This document shows, in pieces, positions 45,536-54,561 of a DNA stretch of 64,000 bases. Position numbers and translations under genes: made by a program. The stretch is from contig NZ_LFLS01000023.1 in NCBI RefSeq assembly GCF_001189915.1, positions 23,901 to 87,900 on the forward strand. The letters are read 5' to 3'. The DNA comes from Herbaspirillum autotrophicum. Its GTDB lineage: Bacteria; Pseudomonadota; Gammaproteobacteria; Burkholderiales; Burkholderiaceae_D. The notes beneath the pieces were generated by a model, which did no database searches, was not told where the DNA came from, and saw only the letters and a list, made by a program, of their open reading frames with translations. The first letter of the stretch is position 1. The number at the start of each line of letters is the position of its first letter.

Positions 45536-46390
45536 TCAACGCTGCGCGCATATGCCGTGTTCGCGGGTCGCACCGCACCACGGATAGGAACTGGCGTAGT
45601 CGTACGGAAACCGCAGTCCGGCTTCAACTGCCAGTTGTCTGGCAATGGCGGCGCCATCAATGACATCATCTTCAATACCGGCGGCGGCCTCGCGATACAG
45701 ACGACGTATCGACCGCCGGTGTACCTTCCACCAGGCAGAAATCCATAGCATGTGCCGGCACAAGGCGGCAGTGTGGGATTCCGGCGGATTCCCGAACGCC
45801 GCTTTCCAGCGCTGCGGATCGCCGCCCGGCGCTTCACGCGAGAGCATCAGGCGATGAATGTATTCAATCGCCAGCGGGATATGTTCGGCCGCGATATGCG
45901 CCACGGAAGTCACTGCAAATCGCTGATGCAGCAAGCGATAAGCCTGCGACAGATTGACTCCTTCAGTGCGTTCGACCAACATGCGCAGCGCGGCGGTCAA
46001 TGGCGCCCGGCTCAGACGGTCAGACAACGCGGTACGATGTTTTCCGCACTGCAGTTCCCGCAAATGAAATTGTTCCAGATAGGCCAGTTGCAGCCGGCTG
46101 GTATTTCTGCCGGTAAATTTCATCGTCAACAGCATGAAGCCGTCGCGCGTGATGTAGCAATAGCCGGCAACGCCCCTGGCTGTCATCGGCTGCCGCAGGA
46201 AATTATGCTGGTACCAGCATTCGGGTAACTCGACCGTCAGCAATTCGATTTCCAGCATGACTTCTTTGTGGCTCCTGCCGAAACAGCGGGCAACCTGCCG
46301 GCTGCTGGTCACGACCGCACCATCAACGTCAAATATCAGGCCATCGCCGGCCATCCCTGCCAATCCCCCGCTTGTATCAGCAACGCGCAT
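45536..46390 (-). CDS. Rha-family protein with ORF6C-like C-terminus
   Basis: This 284-residue protein has a Rha domain near its N-terminus (LIFDVDGAVVTSSRQVARCFGRSHKEVMLEI to RDGFMLLTMKFTGRNTSRLQLAYLEQFH). A C-terminal region (VNLSQAYRLLHQRFAVTSVAHIAAEHIPLAIEYIHRL) resembles the ORF6C domain of phage antirepressors. ATG 46390 has AAAGGGGAATTGCGC before it; a TTG-started version from 46483 is possible. It is paralogous in its Rha part to the next gene and is divergent from an XRE repressor gene. Confidence 0.75.
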   Translation of the reverse strand: MRVADTSGGLAGMAGDGLIFDVDGAVVTSSRQVARCFGRSHKEVMLEIELLTVELPECWYQHNFLRQPMTARGVAGYCYITRDGFMLLTMKFTGRNTSRLQLAYLEQFHLRELQCGKHRTALSDRLSRAPLTAALRMLVERTEGVNLSQAYRLLHQRFAVTSVAHIAAEHIPLAIEYIHRLMLSREAPGGDPQRWKAAFGNPPESHTAALCRHMLWISAWWKVHRRSIRRLYREAAAGIEDDVIDGAAIARQLAVEAGLRFPYDYASSYPWCGATREHGICAQR

Positions 46391-46566
46391 GCGCAATTCC
46401 CCTTTATCAACAGATCTCCCCAATACCGGATGGCCGCCGGCGCCGACAAAATAATCGGGCGGCCGCAGCTCGAATGAATTCAACAGAACGGCATTTTTTG
46501 CTCGCCGTAGTGAGCTGCCTGCATCCGCTGTCTTTTGATGAGTAGAGCGGGACGTCTCTCATAAGT

Positions 46567-46583
46567 TCAACCAAATTGGTTGA
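46567..46583. promoter_or_regulatory. Operator-like inverted repeat between Rha and XRE genes
   Basis: TCAACCAAATTGGTTGA has perfect 8-nt arms around a single A. It lies 74 nt before the XRE start at 46657 and could serve both divergent genes. It is the best candidate for the XRE repressor's binding site. Confidence 0.6.
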
Positions 46584-46656
46584 CTGCTCATCTTTTATTG
46601 TTGTTGCAGTCTAGCGCTTGATAGACAAGGATACGGGTTGCTATTGGAGGGTCACT

Positions 46657-47016
46657 ATGGATAAGGATGCAAAATTCGATTTGGCGCGGGCCGTCGGCAA
46701 AACCATTGCGAAGAAACGGGTCACCCTCGGCCTGTCTCAGCAGCAATTGGCCGAACGACTGCATATCGGCGACGAAGCCATCTCGCGCATTGAACGCGGC
46801 ACCGTTATTCCCAACGTGGCCCGCTTGTCAGCGCTGGCGGACGTATTCGAGTGCGGCATGGATGAGTTGATCGGCAAAGCCAGCAATCGCGCCAGTGATC
46901 AGGGTGCCTACCTCAACAATCTGCTTTCCAGGCTCAAGGATACTGATCGTGAAATGATGCTGGATATCATTGAAAAGCTGGTCAACCGGCTGACCAAAAA
47001 GAGCACGCCCCGCTGA
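46657..47016 (+). CDS. XRE-family helix-turn-helix regulator
   Basis: This 119-residue protein has a Cro/C1-type HTH (residues about 14-70: GKTIAKKRVTLGLSQQQLAERLHIGDEAISRIERGTVIPNVARLSALADVF) and a short C-terminal helical region likely for dimerisation. TTGGAGGGTCACT precedes the ATG at 46657. It is divergent from two Rha-family genes, an arrangement like a phage repressor/antirepressor switch. Confidence 0.85.
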   Translation: MDKDAKFDLARAVGKTIAKKRVTLGLSQQQLAERLHIGDEAISRIERGTVIPNVARLSALADVFECGMDELIGKASNRASDQGAYLNNLLSRLKDTDREMMLDIIEKLVNRLTKKSTPR

Positions 47017-47418
47017 ATCCGCAGAAAGTTTGCGGCAATCGGGCGCAGCGACGCTCCCGCAGTCCGCGCTGACCACTCAGCCGACGCCATTCCCATGACC
47101 GCCATTTCATCCATCAGACGACGCCAGACGGCCATGTGAGCGTTGTGCCTTGCCATCACAAATCAATTTACTTTTTGCTTGTGCTTACGTACAGTACAGC
47201 AACAATCTGCTGTGCGAGACTTCGCCACAGATAGGGGGGCTCGACAAGAAAACAGGATACGGCAAAGTCCGGCCATGGCAACAGGCCGGTCTTTCAAAAT
47301 ACGCGACCCGTAACGGCACACGATATTGTGTTACCAACAACTCCAGCCATTCAGAGCCATTGCGCTCTGCAATTTCTATGAATACATTGCGCTTAGCCGG
47401 CGACAGGGTGATTTCGTC
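47017..47418. other. 402-nt intergenic region before yfiR
   Basis: No supported gene lies here. An inverted repeat ACAGCA-N7-GCTGT about 47196-47213 lies in an AT-richer stretch, which may hold the yfiR promoter, but no convincing -35/-10 pair was found. Open frames in the region have no ribosome site. Confidence 0.5.
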
Positions 47419-47985
47419 ATGAGTCGATATCAGATGCAGAAATCGTTTTGCGGAATGCGGCGCTATCTGACTTCCCTGTATTTTCTGATGCTGTCGCTGT
47501 GCGCCGGCGCCGTTCAGGCGCAAACTGCGGCTGACGGCAAGCAGGCAGCGGAAGTTGCTCAGGTGGTGCTGGGCATCAGCAGCTATGCGCGCTGGCCAAC
47601 GGCGCATCCCGAATTGCTGATCTGCGTTGTCGGCCGCGCCAAATATGCCGACACCCTGCTGGACGGCAGTGCGTCGTCGCCGGGATTACGCTTCAAGGCC
47701 CAGCAATTGCCGCCCGGCGTTGCCCCAGGTCCGGATTGCCATATTGTTTATATCGGCACCACCAGCGACGCCGAACGCGAGAAGCTGTTCAGCCAGATTA
47801 CCGGCCGTCCGATTCTTTCCATCAGCGAACCGAATATATCCTGCTCGGTGGGCAGCATGTTCTGTCTCAAATTCAAGGATTCCCAGTTGGTTTTCGACGT
47901 CAATCTGGACTCGATCGCACGCAGTGGTTTGCGGGTACACCCGAATGTGCTGCAACTGGCCAAACGCAAGACGCAATCGCCATGA
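47419..47985 (+). CDS. yfiR: YfiR-type periplasmic repressor of diguanylate cyclase YfiN
   Basis: This 188-residue protein has an N-terminal signal peptide (RRYLTSLYFLMLSLCAGAVQAQ) and the YfiR/DUF4154 domain (VVLGISSYARWPTAHPELLICVVGRAKYADTL, HIVYIGTTSDAEREKLF, PILSISEPN). In Pseudomonas aeruginosa YfiR holds YfiN inactive in the periplasm; redox stress releases it. Two Cys pairs (CVV, CHIV, CSV, CLK) fit known disulfides. ATG 47419 is preferred; MQKSF (47434) and MRRYL (47455) are in-frame alternatives. Confidence 0.87.
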   Translation: MSRYQMQKSFCGMRRYLTSLYFLMLSLCAGAVQAQTAADGKQAAEVAQVVLGISSYARWPTAHPELLICVVGRAKYADTLLDGSASSPGLRFKAQQLPPGVAPGPDCHIVYIGTTSDAEREKLFSQITGRPILSISEPNISCSVGSMFCLKFKDSQLVFDVNLDSIARSGLRVHPNVLQLAKRKTQSP

Positions 47986-48058
47986 GCATCGCCCATTTCA
48001 TGCATCTCCGGGGACTGTGCTGGCAAGCGCCTGAATGCCGCTCACGAGGGCCGCGCGC

Positions 48059-49405
48059 ATGAGCACCCGCAAACTGTTCACGCGCCCGACGCTGGACAAT
48101 GTTCTGCGCCGGGCACATCTGAGCGTGGCGCTGATCGCCGTAGTGACCGCCGGCATTACGCTGACCGCTGCCGGGCTCTTCGCCGTGCGCGTGTACTCCG
48201 AACAAAACCTGCGGCTGGTCGCGCGCTCGATGAGCTATACCGTCGAAGCGGCAGTGGTGTTCAGCGATGCCGTTGCGGCACGTGAAGCGTTGGTGCTGAT
48301 TGGCGCCAACGAAGACATTGATGAGGCAGAAGTCAGGGATATCCACGACAAAATTCTGGCGCAATGGAAACGCCCCAAGGTAGGCGCCCGTTATCAGCTG
48401 GAGCACGCGCTCGGCGCATGGATCATGCCGGCGTCCTTATCGTTCCCCATTATTCATGGTGATTCCGAAATCGGTCAGATCCGGCTCACGCCGCACAGCC
48501 GTGGCCTGCTGCAATTCTTGCTGACCGGCCTGGCTTGCGTGCTCGTCTGCCTGCTGGTCAGCACGATGGTCGCGGTGCGGCTGTCGCGCCGGATGGAAAC
48601 CGGCATCACCGGACCGCTGCGCAACCTGGCTGAAATCGCCCATCGGGTACGCCGTGACCGCTCTTTCGAATTGCGCGTGCCGCCAGCGGAAATCGCCGAA
48701 CTCAATCAATTGAACGATGACTTCAACGCGCTGCTGGATGAGCTGGAAGCCTGGCAAAATCATTTGCAGAAAGAGAATGCCTCGTTATCGCATCGGGCCA
48801 ATCACGATAGCCTGACCGGTTTGTCCAACCGCGCATTTCTCGAAACCGAACTGGAACGGGCGGTGGCCGAGGCCAGTCTGTCGGGCAGTCGTGTCGCCGT
48901 ATTGTTTCTCGACAGTGACCGCTTCAAGGAAATCAACGATACCTACGGCCATGCTTCAGGTGACGAAGTGCTGGTCACGATTGCAGCCCGGATCAAGGCC
49001 CAGTTGCGCGAAGGCGATCTGGTCGCGCGCCTCGGTGGCGACGAGTTCGCGATTCTGCTCAAACCCTTGCGCAGCAGCAACGATGCGGTCGTGATTGCAG
49101 ACAAGATCATCGAAGACATGCATAATCCGATCCCCCTGCCGACCGGAACGACAATCGTCACATCGTTGACTATCGGCGTGGCCGTATTTCCCGATCATGC
49201 GTGCGATCCTGCCGCACTGCTCGGTGCTGCAGACGAAGCCATGTACCGTGCCAAACAAACCCGGCGCGGTACCCGTCAGACCGCCGGTAACACGGACGCC
49301 GTCAAAACCGGTGGCGGTACATCGGGCGCAGATAAATCTGATGCGGGTAAGTCTGACGCTGGTAAATCTGATGCAGGTAAATCTGAATTAACCACTGGAG
49401 AATGA
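48059..49405 (+). CDS. yfiN: YfiN/TpbB-type diguanylate cyclase
   Basis: This 448-residue protein has a first helix (about 22-45), a periplasmic CHASE8-type domain (about 46-155), a second helix (about 160-182), a HAMP domain and a GGDEF domain (about 248-405) with active site GGDEF and I-site REGD five residues before it. It makes c-di-GMP and is expected to be held off by YfiR. Tail residues about 406-448 contain SDAGK repeats from a 15-nt tandem repeat. ATG 48059 follows GAGGG. Confidence 0.9.
   Translation: MSTRKLFTRPTLDNVLRRAHLSVALIAVVTAGITLTAAGLFAVRVYSEQNLRLVARSMSYTVEAAVVFSDAVAAREALVLIGANEDIDEAEVRDIHDKILAQWKRPKVGARYQLEHALGAWIMPASLSFPIIHGDSEIGQIRLTPHSRGLLQFLLTGLACVLVCLLVSTMVAVRLSRRMETGITGPLRNLAEIAHRVRRDRSFELRVPPAEIAELNQLNDDFNALLDELEAWQNHLQKENASLSHRANHDSLTGLSNRAFLETELERAVAEASLSGSRVAVLFLDSDRFKEINDTYGHASGDEVLVTIAARIKAQLREGDLVARLGGDEFAILLKPLRSSNDAVVIADKIIEDMHNPIPLPTGTTIVTSLTIGVAVFPDHACDPAALLGAADEAMYRAKQTRRGTRQTAGNTDAVKTGGGTSGADKSDAGKSDAGKSDAGKSELTTGE
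49334..49387 (+). repeat. 15-nt tandem repeat in the yfiN tail
   Basis: Three near-exact units (AAATCTGATGCGGGT, AAGTCTGACGCTGGT, AAATCTGATGCAGGT) and a partial fourth encode KSDAG repeats. Unit number may vary by slippage. It has no known role. Confidence 0.8.
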
Positions 49406-49406
49406 C

Positions 49407-49913
49407 ATGTCGAATTCCTTTTACCGTTCGTCGCTGCGCCTGCTCGTGCTGGGATTGCTGGCGCTGCAACTGAGTGCATGCGGAACCCCTCCGGCTGCGC
49501 CAACCGGTCTGTCAGCGGCACAGGTCAGCACCTTGCAGGAAAACGGTTTTCAACAAACCGACGATGGCTGGGAATTGAGCTTTGCCGACAAGCTGCTGTT
49601 CGAGAGCGACTCGTCGACGTTGGCGGGCAAGAGCCATGCCGCTGTCGAAAAGATCGGCAAGGCCCTGATCGGCGTCGGCATTGAACGCCTGCGGGTCGAA
49701 GGACATACCGACAACGTCGGCTCCGATGCCTACAACAACAAGTTGTCGCTGGCCCGCGCCGAAGCCGTGGCCGGTGTCCTCAACAGTACCGGCATTGCTT
49801 CATCCAACCTGACCGTGCGCGGCCTCGGCAAAAGCAAGCCGGTTGCCGACAATGCGACCGCCAGCGGCCGTATGGAAAACCGTCGCGTCACCATCATCGT
49901 CTCGGCCCCCTGA
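49407..49913 (+). CDS. yfiB: YfiB-type OmpA-domain outer-membrane lipoprotein
   Basis: This 168-residue lipoprotein has a signal peptide and lipobox (LALQLSAC, acylated Cys25) and an OmpA peptidoglycan-binding domain (LRVEGHTDNVGSDAYNNKLSLARAEAVAGVL and GRMENRRVTIIV). In the P. aeruginosa system YfiB captures YfiR and so relieves YfiN. It follows yfiN after a single nucleotide (stop TGA at 49403-49405), with GGAG 6 nt before the start. The set of R, N and B in this order matches the known tripartite system. Confidence 0.9.
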   Translation: MSNSFYRSSLRLLVLGLLALQLSACGTPPAAPTGLSAAQVSTLQENGFQQTDDGWELSFADKLLFESDSSTLAGKSHAAVEKIGKALIGVGIERLRVEGHTDNVGSDAYNNKLSLARAEAVAGVLNSTGIASSNLTVRGLGKSKPVADNATASGRMENRRVTIIVSAP

Positions 49914-49939
49914 ACCACTGGCTGATCAGCAAGCGTCCG

Positions 49940-51499
49940 TCAGGCTGAACGCTCCAGCGTAAATACGCTGACCACGTCGACCAGATTGGACGCCTGCTGC
50001 TGCAATGACTGCGCAGCAGCGGCAGCCTGCTCAACCAGCGCTGCATTTTGTTGCGTAGTTTCATCCATCTGCACGATTGCCCGCCCTACCTCATCAATCC
50101 CGACGCTCTGTTCCTGGCTGGCGACCGCAATTTCCTTGACCACTGTCGTCACCCGCTGAATGCTGGCCACCACCTGCTCCATGGTAGCGCCGGCCTGTTC
50201 CACCAGACCAGTGCCGAGATTGACCTTTTGCACCGAGTCATCAATCAGGCCCTTGATTTCCTTGGCCGCAGAAGCACTGCGTTGCGCCAGACTGCGCACT
50301 TCCGATGCCACCACCGCAAAGCCGCGGCCTTGCTCACCGGCACGCGCCGCTTCGACGGCGGCATTCAACGCCAGAATGTTGGTTTGAAAAGCAATGCCGT
50401 CGATCACGCTGATGATGTCGACGATTTTCTTCGATGAGGTATTGATTGCTTCCATGGTGTCGACCACTTGCCCGACTACCGTGCCGCCCTGCTGCGCCAC
50501 TTCCGATGCCGATACCGCCAGTTGGTTGGCCTGACGCGCATTGTCGGCATTTTGCTTGACGGTCGAAGTCAACTGTTCCATCGCGGACGCCGTCTCCTCC
50601 AGCGAACCGGCTTGCTGTTCAGTGCGGTTCGACAAATCCATATTGCCGACGGCGATTTCATCCACCGATTGCTTGATGGAATCCGTGGCTTGCTGAATAC
50701 CTTGCACCGTCGAGATCAGGCGTTCCTTGGTATAGGCAATCGCGGCCACCAGACTGCCGGTGTCGCCCTGGCGCAATGCCACCTGACCAGTCAGATCCCC
50801 GGCGGCAATCTTGCGTGCAATTGCAGCGGCTTCGGCCGGCTCACCGCCGATAGAATGAAAAATGCGCCGCACAACCGCTGCCGCAAACAAGGAAATCAAA
50901 GCTCCCAGCACCAGCAATACCAATGCCGAACGCAACAGCGCACGCTGGAAATCGGCCTGGATATCGTCCTCATAAACGCTGGCGATAAAATCCCAGTTCC
51001 ATGGCTTGAAGCGTTTCACGAATCCCATCTTGGGGCTGGCCGCCTGCTCGCCCGGCTTCGGCCACCAGTATTGCAGATACCCCTCACCGGCCGGAGAACT
51101 GCCGATGGAGGCAATGATTTTGTACAGCTCGCCGCCCTTGGCATCCTTGAAGTCCCCCATTTGCTTGCCGTTCAGTTTGGGATTGATCGGATGCATGATC
51201 ACCACCGAATCGGCGCCGACCAGCGTGATGTAACCATTGCCTGAATAACGCTGATCGCTGACGCGCTCGATCGCGGTACGTTTGGCTTCTTCCAATGTCA
51301 TTTTTCCTGCCGCTACCTGCTTGTCGTAACCGGTCAGCAAGGAATACGACATTTCAGTGATGTCCAGCAATGCATGGCGGCGCTCGGCAATTTGCAAATC
51401 GCGCGTCTGAAATGCGTGCCAGACCGACAACGCCAATAATCCCAACAAGGAAAATATCAAAGGCAACCACAGTTGTTGCTTTAACGATAACTTATGCAT
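49940..51499 (-). CDS. Methyl-accepting chemotaxis protein with a single Cache domain
   Basis: This 519-residue chemoreceptor has an N-terminal helix (about 8-28), a Cache_2-type periplasmic sensor (about 35-180, with [34 protein letters not shown] and [40 protein letters not shown]), a second helix, HAMP and the signalling hairpin. The Cache core matches the sCache/dCache family that binds organic acids. It ends VFTLERSA with no CheR/CheB tether. The start at 51499 is chosen; the frame extends to 51532. Confidence 0.92.
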   Translation of the reverse strand: MHKLSLKQQLWLPLIFSLLGLLALSVWHAFQTRDLQIAERRHALLDITEMSYSLLTGYDKQVAAGKMTLEEAKRTAIERVSDQRYSGNGYITLVGADSVVIMHPINPKLNGKQMGDFKDAKGGELYKIIASIGSSPAGEGYLQYWWPKPGEQAASPKMGFVKRFKPWNWDFIASVYEDDIQADFQRALLRSALVLLVLGALISLFAAAVVRRIFHSIGGEPAEAAAIARKIAAGDLTGQVALRQGDTGSLVAAIAYTKERLISTVQGIQQATDSIKQSVDEIAVGNMDLSNRTEQQAGSLEETASAMEQLTSTVKQNADNARQANQLAVSASEVAQQGGTVVGQVVDTMEAINTSSKKIVDIISVIDGIAFQTNILALNAAVEAARAGEQGRGFAVVASEVRSLAQRSASAAKEIKGLIDDSVQKVNLGTGLVEQAGATMEQVVASIQRVTTVVKEIAVASQEQSVGIDEVGRAIVQMDETTQQNAALVEQAAAAAQSLQQQASNLVDVVSVFTLERSA

Positions 51500-51556
51500 G
51501 ATGCTCGCTTCTATTGAGGGTTGGCTCCGCACTGCGGCGGATGCTGAATACCGCAG

Positions 51557-51583
51557 TTAACGACATTTACCGCTGGTTCTTGA
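51557..51583 (-). promoter_or_regulatory. Possible sigma28 promoter of the Cache chemoreceptor
   Basis: On the minus strand TCAAGAAC, an 11-nt spacer and GTCGTTAA resemble TAAAGTTT-N11-GCCGATAA, with TxAAG and CGxTAA kept. It lies 58 nt before the start at 51499. Confidence 0.45.
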
Positions 51584-51740
51584 TAGATTTTTTTCCACTG
51601 CGGCAAGCACCAACGCGCTGCCATGCGATCTGCGGACGTTGAGAGATCGACCCGGCCCGGCCGCAGGTTTGACAGATACTGGCAACTAGTCCATCCTTGC
51701 TCGCATGAATATGATCCTGAACACGTCTCCGGCACTGATG

Positions 51741-51820
51741 TCCGTCACCCCTTGCGGGTGGTGGGTGAGCTAACGTCTTCAGGAGTTATTTCAACCCGCC
51801 CTTTCCAGGCGGGTTTTTTA
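51741..51820 (+). promoter_or_regulatory. rnk leader with attenuator-like terminator
   Basis: A terminator (AACCCGCC at 51793-51800, 7-nt loop, GGCGGGTT at 51808-51815, then T-tract) ends 42 nt before rnk. Upstream, GCGGGT (51754-51759) can pair with the ACCCGC of the terminator's left arm, so it could form a rival helix. TCACCC (51745-51750) and GGGTGA (51763-51768) can also pair. Leader attenuators before rnk have been reported in proteobacteria. Confidence 0.6.
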
Positions 51821-51861
51821 TTGCCGCCTGCCGGGCTTTACTACAGCCAACAGGAGCTTCC

Positions 51862-52272
51862 ATGTCACAACAAGCATCGCAACAAACCGCCATTCCGCCG
51901 CCAATCACCGTCTCGGTTGCGGATTTTCAAAAAATCGAAGCACTGCTGGACATGCCGGCCTATCGCAAATTGCCGGGCATTGCCGCTTTGCAAAGCGAAC
52001 TGGACCGCGCCAATGTAGTGGATGTCGCCGACATGCCGGCAGACGTCGTGGCAATGCATTCGACCGTGCGTTTCATCGATGATGTGAGCAAGCAGGAATT
52101 CAGTCTGACGCTGGTCTATCCACAGGAAGCCGGCAGCCCCGATGCCGTATCGGTATTGGCGCCGGTTGGCAGCGCCTTGCTGGGATTATCGCCGGGCCAA
52201 ACCATCGCGTGGCAAGTGCCGGGCGTGCGCAGTCTGTCGCTGCGCGTATTGTCGGTACAGCCGCCGGCCTGA
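51862..52272 (+). CDS. rnk: Rnk: regulator of nucleoside diphosphate kinase
   Basis: This 136-residue GreA/B-C-terminal-like protein fits Rnk: ITVSVADFQKIEALL, DRANVVDVADMPADVVAMHSTVRFID, TLVYPQEAG and APVGSALLGLSPGQTIAW. E. coli Rnk binds RNA polymerase and affects nucleoside diphosphate kinase levels. The N-terminal coiled coil is shorter than in GreA. CAGGAGCTTCC precedes the ATG. A terminator-like leader lies upstream. Confidence 0.92.
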   Translation: MSQQASQQTAIPPPITVSVADFQKIEALLDMPAYRKLPGIAALQSELDRANVVDVADMPADVVAMHSTVRFIDDVSKQEFSLTLVYPQEAGSPDAVSVLAPVGSALLGLSPGQTIAWQVPGVRSLSLRVLSVQPPA

Positions 52273-52390
52273 GTTGAATCGGTGAGGTTGCTGCGAGGCC
52301 ATGCTGCGGCGATATGTGCCGCATGTCCTTCAGATGGCAGCCATACAGAGGAATCCTGCCGCTATCCGGTTATGCACCGGTTGCGGCAGA

Positions 52391-52720
52391 TCAGCCCAGA
52401 ACCAGTGCCGTCATGCCGTTTTCGTATAGTGCGTCGTAACAACGGGTGCAGTGCGGACAAAGCAGATGTGAGCGTTTTACCTGACGCCGGCGCAAAATCA
52501 ATTCCAGTGCAACACCGGAACAGTGCGGGCAGGTTTCTCGCATGGGGCCGGCAGACAGGATGTCTGCGGTCAGAAAACCGGCCTCGACAGGGATACCGTC
52601 GACGACCTCGCGCGGATCCAGTTCGATCAATGTCAGAACGGTAAGCGTGCGATTGCGTCGCTCAATGCTGACAGGCGGAATCCAGGATCGATGTCCGGAT
52701 GTCGATGCTGCAATATTCAT
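52391..52720 (-). CDS. Small protein with paired CxxC motifs
   Basis: This 109-residue protein has two CxxC pairs, ETCPHCSGVALEL and LLCPHCTRCYDALYENG, likely a single zinc-ribbon-like site. The N-terminal half lacks recognised features. AGGAGGAGTGTGGAA precedes the ATG at 52720. No family was recognised and no neighbours suggest a role. Convergent with rnk, 118 nt apart. Confidence 0.65.
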   Translation of the reverse strand: MNIAASTSGHRSWIPPVSIERRNRTLTVLTLIELDPREVVDGIPVEAGFLTADILSAGPMRETCPHCSGVALELILRRRQVKRSHLLCPHCTRCYDALYENGMTALVLG

Positions 52721-52846
52721 TTCCACACTCCTCCTGGAGCAAATCAAGCAGCGTGCCTTCCGCGCCCAAGCTTTCAATCTAGTCGAGATGCGGTCAAAGT
52801 CAAGACGGCCATCGCGCCGGTCAACGGCATGGTGCCACGCGATTTT

Positions 52847-53440
52847 TCAACAGGGTTCTTTGGGGACCGAGGGACGTGATAACGAAATATATATGCCGAG
52901 CGGGGAAATTGCGGTAGCCACGGACAGGAACGTGGCGCCGATCAGCAACAGGCTGGCGGCGCTCAGCGTAGGCGCATGGAAAGTATGATCGTGCCAGGTA
53001 ACGCGGGGCGCGGAAAACCAGAAGAAAACATAGAGACAGAACGTAAACAACATGCCGCCGGCAATACCGCAAAACAACCATTCGATCCTGAATGAAGCAC
53101 CATTCCTGTCCTGATCCAGATAAGGCATCAAGGAAACTTCCCGGGCCTGACGACTATAGCCGAACCAGAACAGGCACCAGGCAATCAACAATATCGAGCC
53201 AAGAGCACAATACAGAATGACCACTTGCGCCGGAAACGGATCGCGGCCACTGATGATACCGACGCGTTCGGCAGAGTCCAGCGCCTTGACCACCGGCATG
53301 CACCAGGCCACCAGGTCTCGTCCCCAGCGCGGGGGCGAGAACCACAACGCGCCGAGATACAACGCGTAGCCCGTCGCGAGAAACACGATGCAAGCCAGCA
53401 GCACCGGCCTCGACAGATTGTCTCTTGCAAATATGTTCAT
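52847..53440 (-). CDS. Uncharacterised multi-pass membrane protein
   Basis: This 197-residue protein has four hydrophobic segments (about 11-30, 68-90, 112-135, 155-178). AGAGGACCAGCAAC precedes the ATG at 53440; a longer frame to 53557 is not supported. No family was recognised. It stands alone on the minus strand between a CxxC protein gene and the FecI-type sigma gene. Nothing suggests its function. Confidence 0.65.
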   Translation of the reverse strand: MNIFARDNLSRPVLLACIVFLATGYALYLGALWFSPPRWGRDLVAWCMPVVKALDSAERVGIISGRDPFPAQVVILYCALGSILLIAWCLFWFGYSRQAREVSLMPYLDQDRNGASFRIEWLFCGIAGGMLFTFCLYVFFWFSAPRVTWHDHTFHAPTLSAASLLLIGATFLSVATAISPLGIYISLSRPSVPKEPC

Positions 53441-54057
53441 GTTGCTGGTCCTCTTTTGGCTTGGCTCAGAGAGCGACATCGACACGCAGGGTGCAAGATC
53501 ATGCTGGTCCGGCTGAGGCTGCATGCTGCGCATCGGCGCTGCACAGGTCGGCCGCACTGCACTGGCCCCGATGGGTTGGAGCGACGTTCGAATGAAGCCG
53601 GAGGCTCATGTTATATCGCGAAATATTGCCGCATTGCAATACGCGTTTTACCTACGAGTAATTTGACTTCAGCCTCGCAAAATAACGCCCCGAACAATCT
53701 CCGGCATCGCCCCGACTGCGGCGGACAAAGGCCTCTCGCGAATTGACATGCGCGCGATCAAAAGCGGAATCGGGATTTGCTCATCGAAAAGCCGAAGCAC
53801 GCCCCCCTATTTTCCCGAAAATAATAGAAAAATTTCAATGGCACTCGCTGCTGACGAAACAACACCCGTGTTTTTGCCGATATCGGTAACACACCATCGG
53901 AGGTCCGCGCCGGCGGTGATCGGCGCAATGCAGGCGGAAAAAAGATAACGCCAAACTATCGAAAAATTACTATTGAGAAAGAATTTATTCTATTTATACT
54001 TCGCGGCTCCATGCACATTGCCTTCGCATAATTTTGCCGCGCAACTCTTCCTTACCG
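53441..54057. other. 617-nt intergenic region before the FecI-type sigma gene
   Basis: No supported gene lies here. The right end is markedly AT-rich (about 53945-54005) and carries a good sigma70-like promoter (53974-54001). The rest shows no clear structure; small open frames have no ribosome sites. Confidence 0.55.
53974..54001 (+). promoter_or_regulatory. Sigma70-type promoter of the FecI-type operon
   Basis: TTGAGA (53974-53979), a 16-nt spacer and TATACT (53996-54001) match the sigma70 consensus well. A short dyad AGAAT-TT-ATTCT lies in the spacer (53981-53992). A full Fur box was not found, so iron control is not shown. Confidence 0.65.
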
Positions 54058-54561
54058 ATGTTGATTCAGGCACTGCTTCGTCATTATGACGAGCTGACGG
54101 AGCGCCTGTACCGCCGTTTCGGAGACAAGAACTTTGCCCGTGACGTGATGCAGGATGTCTGTGTGCAATTGCTGGAACGTCCTCCGAAAATCACCGTGCG
54201 AACACCGTTCGCTTTTCTGCGCCGGGTCTCGACCCACCTTGCCATTGACCGCTATCGGCATGAGGCACGGCAGCAATTGCGTATCGAGTATGTCGCCGAT
54301 CTGCCAGACCACGCTTCGCCGATGCCAACGCCGGAACAGTCGCTGCAATCCAGCCAGGAACTTGACCAGCTGATTTCATTGATTGAAAATCTGCCTCCCC
54401 GTTGTCGCGAAGTTTTCGTCATGCACAAGATTCACCAGTTGCCGCAAGCCGAAGTTGCGGCCCGGCTCAATATCTCGCGGCAGATGGTGGAAAAACATTT
54501 GCGCGTCGCCATGACGGCTTGCCGGCAACGGCTGCAACGAGGGTCGCCACATGAATCCTGA
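54058..54561 (+). CDS. ECF sigma factor, FecI type
   Basis: This 167-residue sigma factor has region 2 (residues about 8-75: HYDELTERLYRRFGDKNFARDVMQDVCVQLLE) and region 4 (about 105-160: LIENLPPRCREVFVMHKIHQLPQAEVAARLNISRQMVEKHLR). It directs transcription of iron-uptake genes in such systems. ATG 54058 is used; TTG 54034 would add eight residues. No strong ribosome site precedes either. The stop overlaps the next gene by 11 nt. Confidence 0.9.
   Translation: MLIQALLRHYDELTERLYRRFGDKNFARDVMQDVCVQLLERPPKITVRTPFAFLRRVSTHLAIDRYRHEARQQLRIEYVADLPDHASPMPTPEQSLQSSQELDQLISLIENLPPRCREVFVMHKIHQLPQAEVAARLNISRQMVEKHLRVAMTACRQRLQRGSPHES

Noticed and set aside
44279..47016. Prophage
   Set aside because: Only regulatory genes are present; there is no integrase, attachment-site pair, structural or lysis gene, and composition matches the surroundings.
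53945..54001. Fur box before the FecI-type gene
   Set aside because: The region is AT-rich with a short dyad, but alignment to the 19-bp Fur consensus is poor, so iron control was not claimed.
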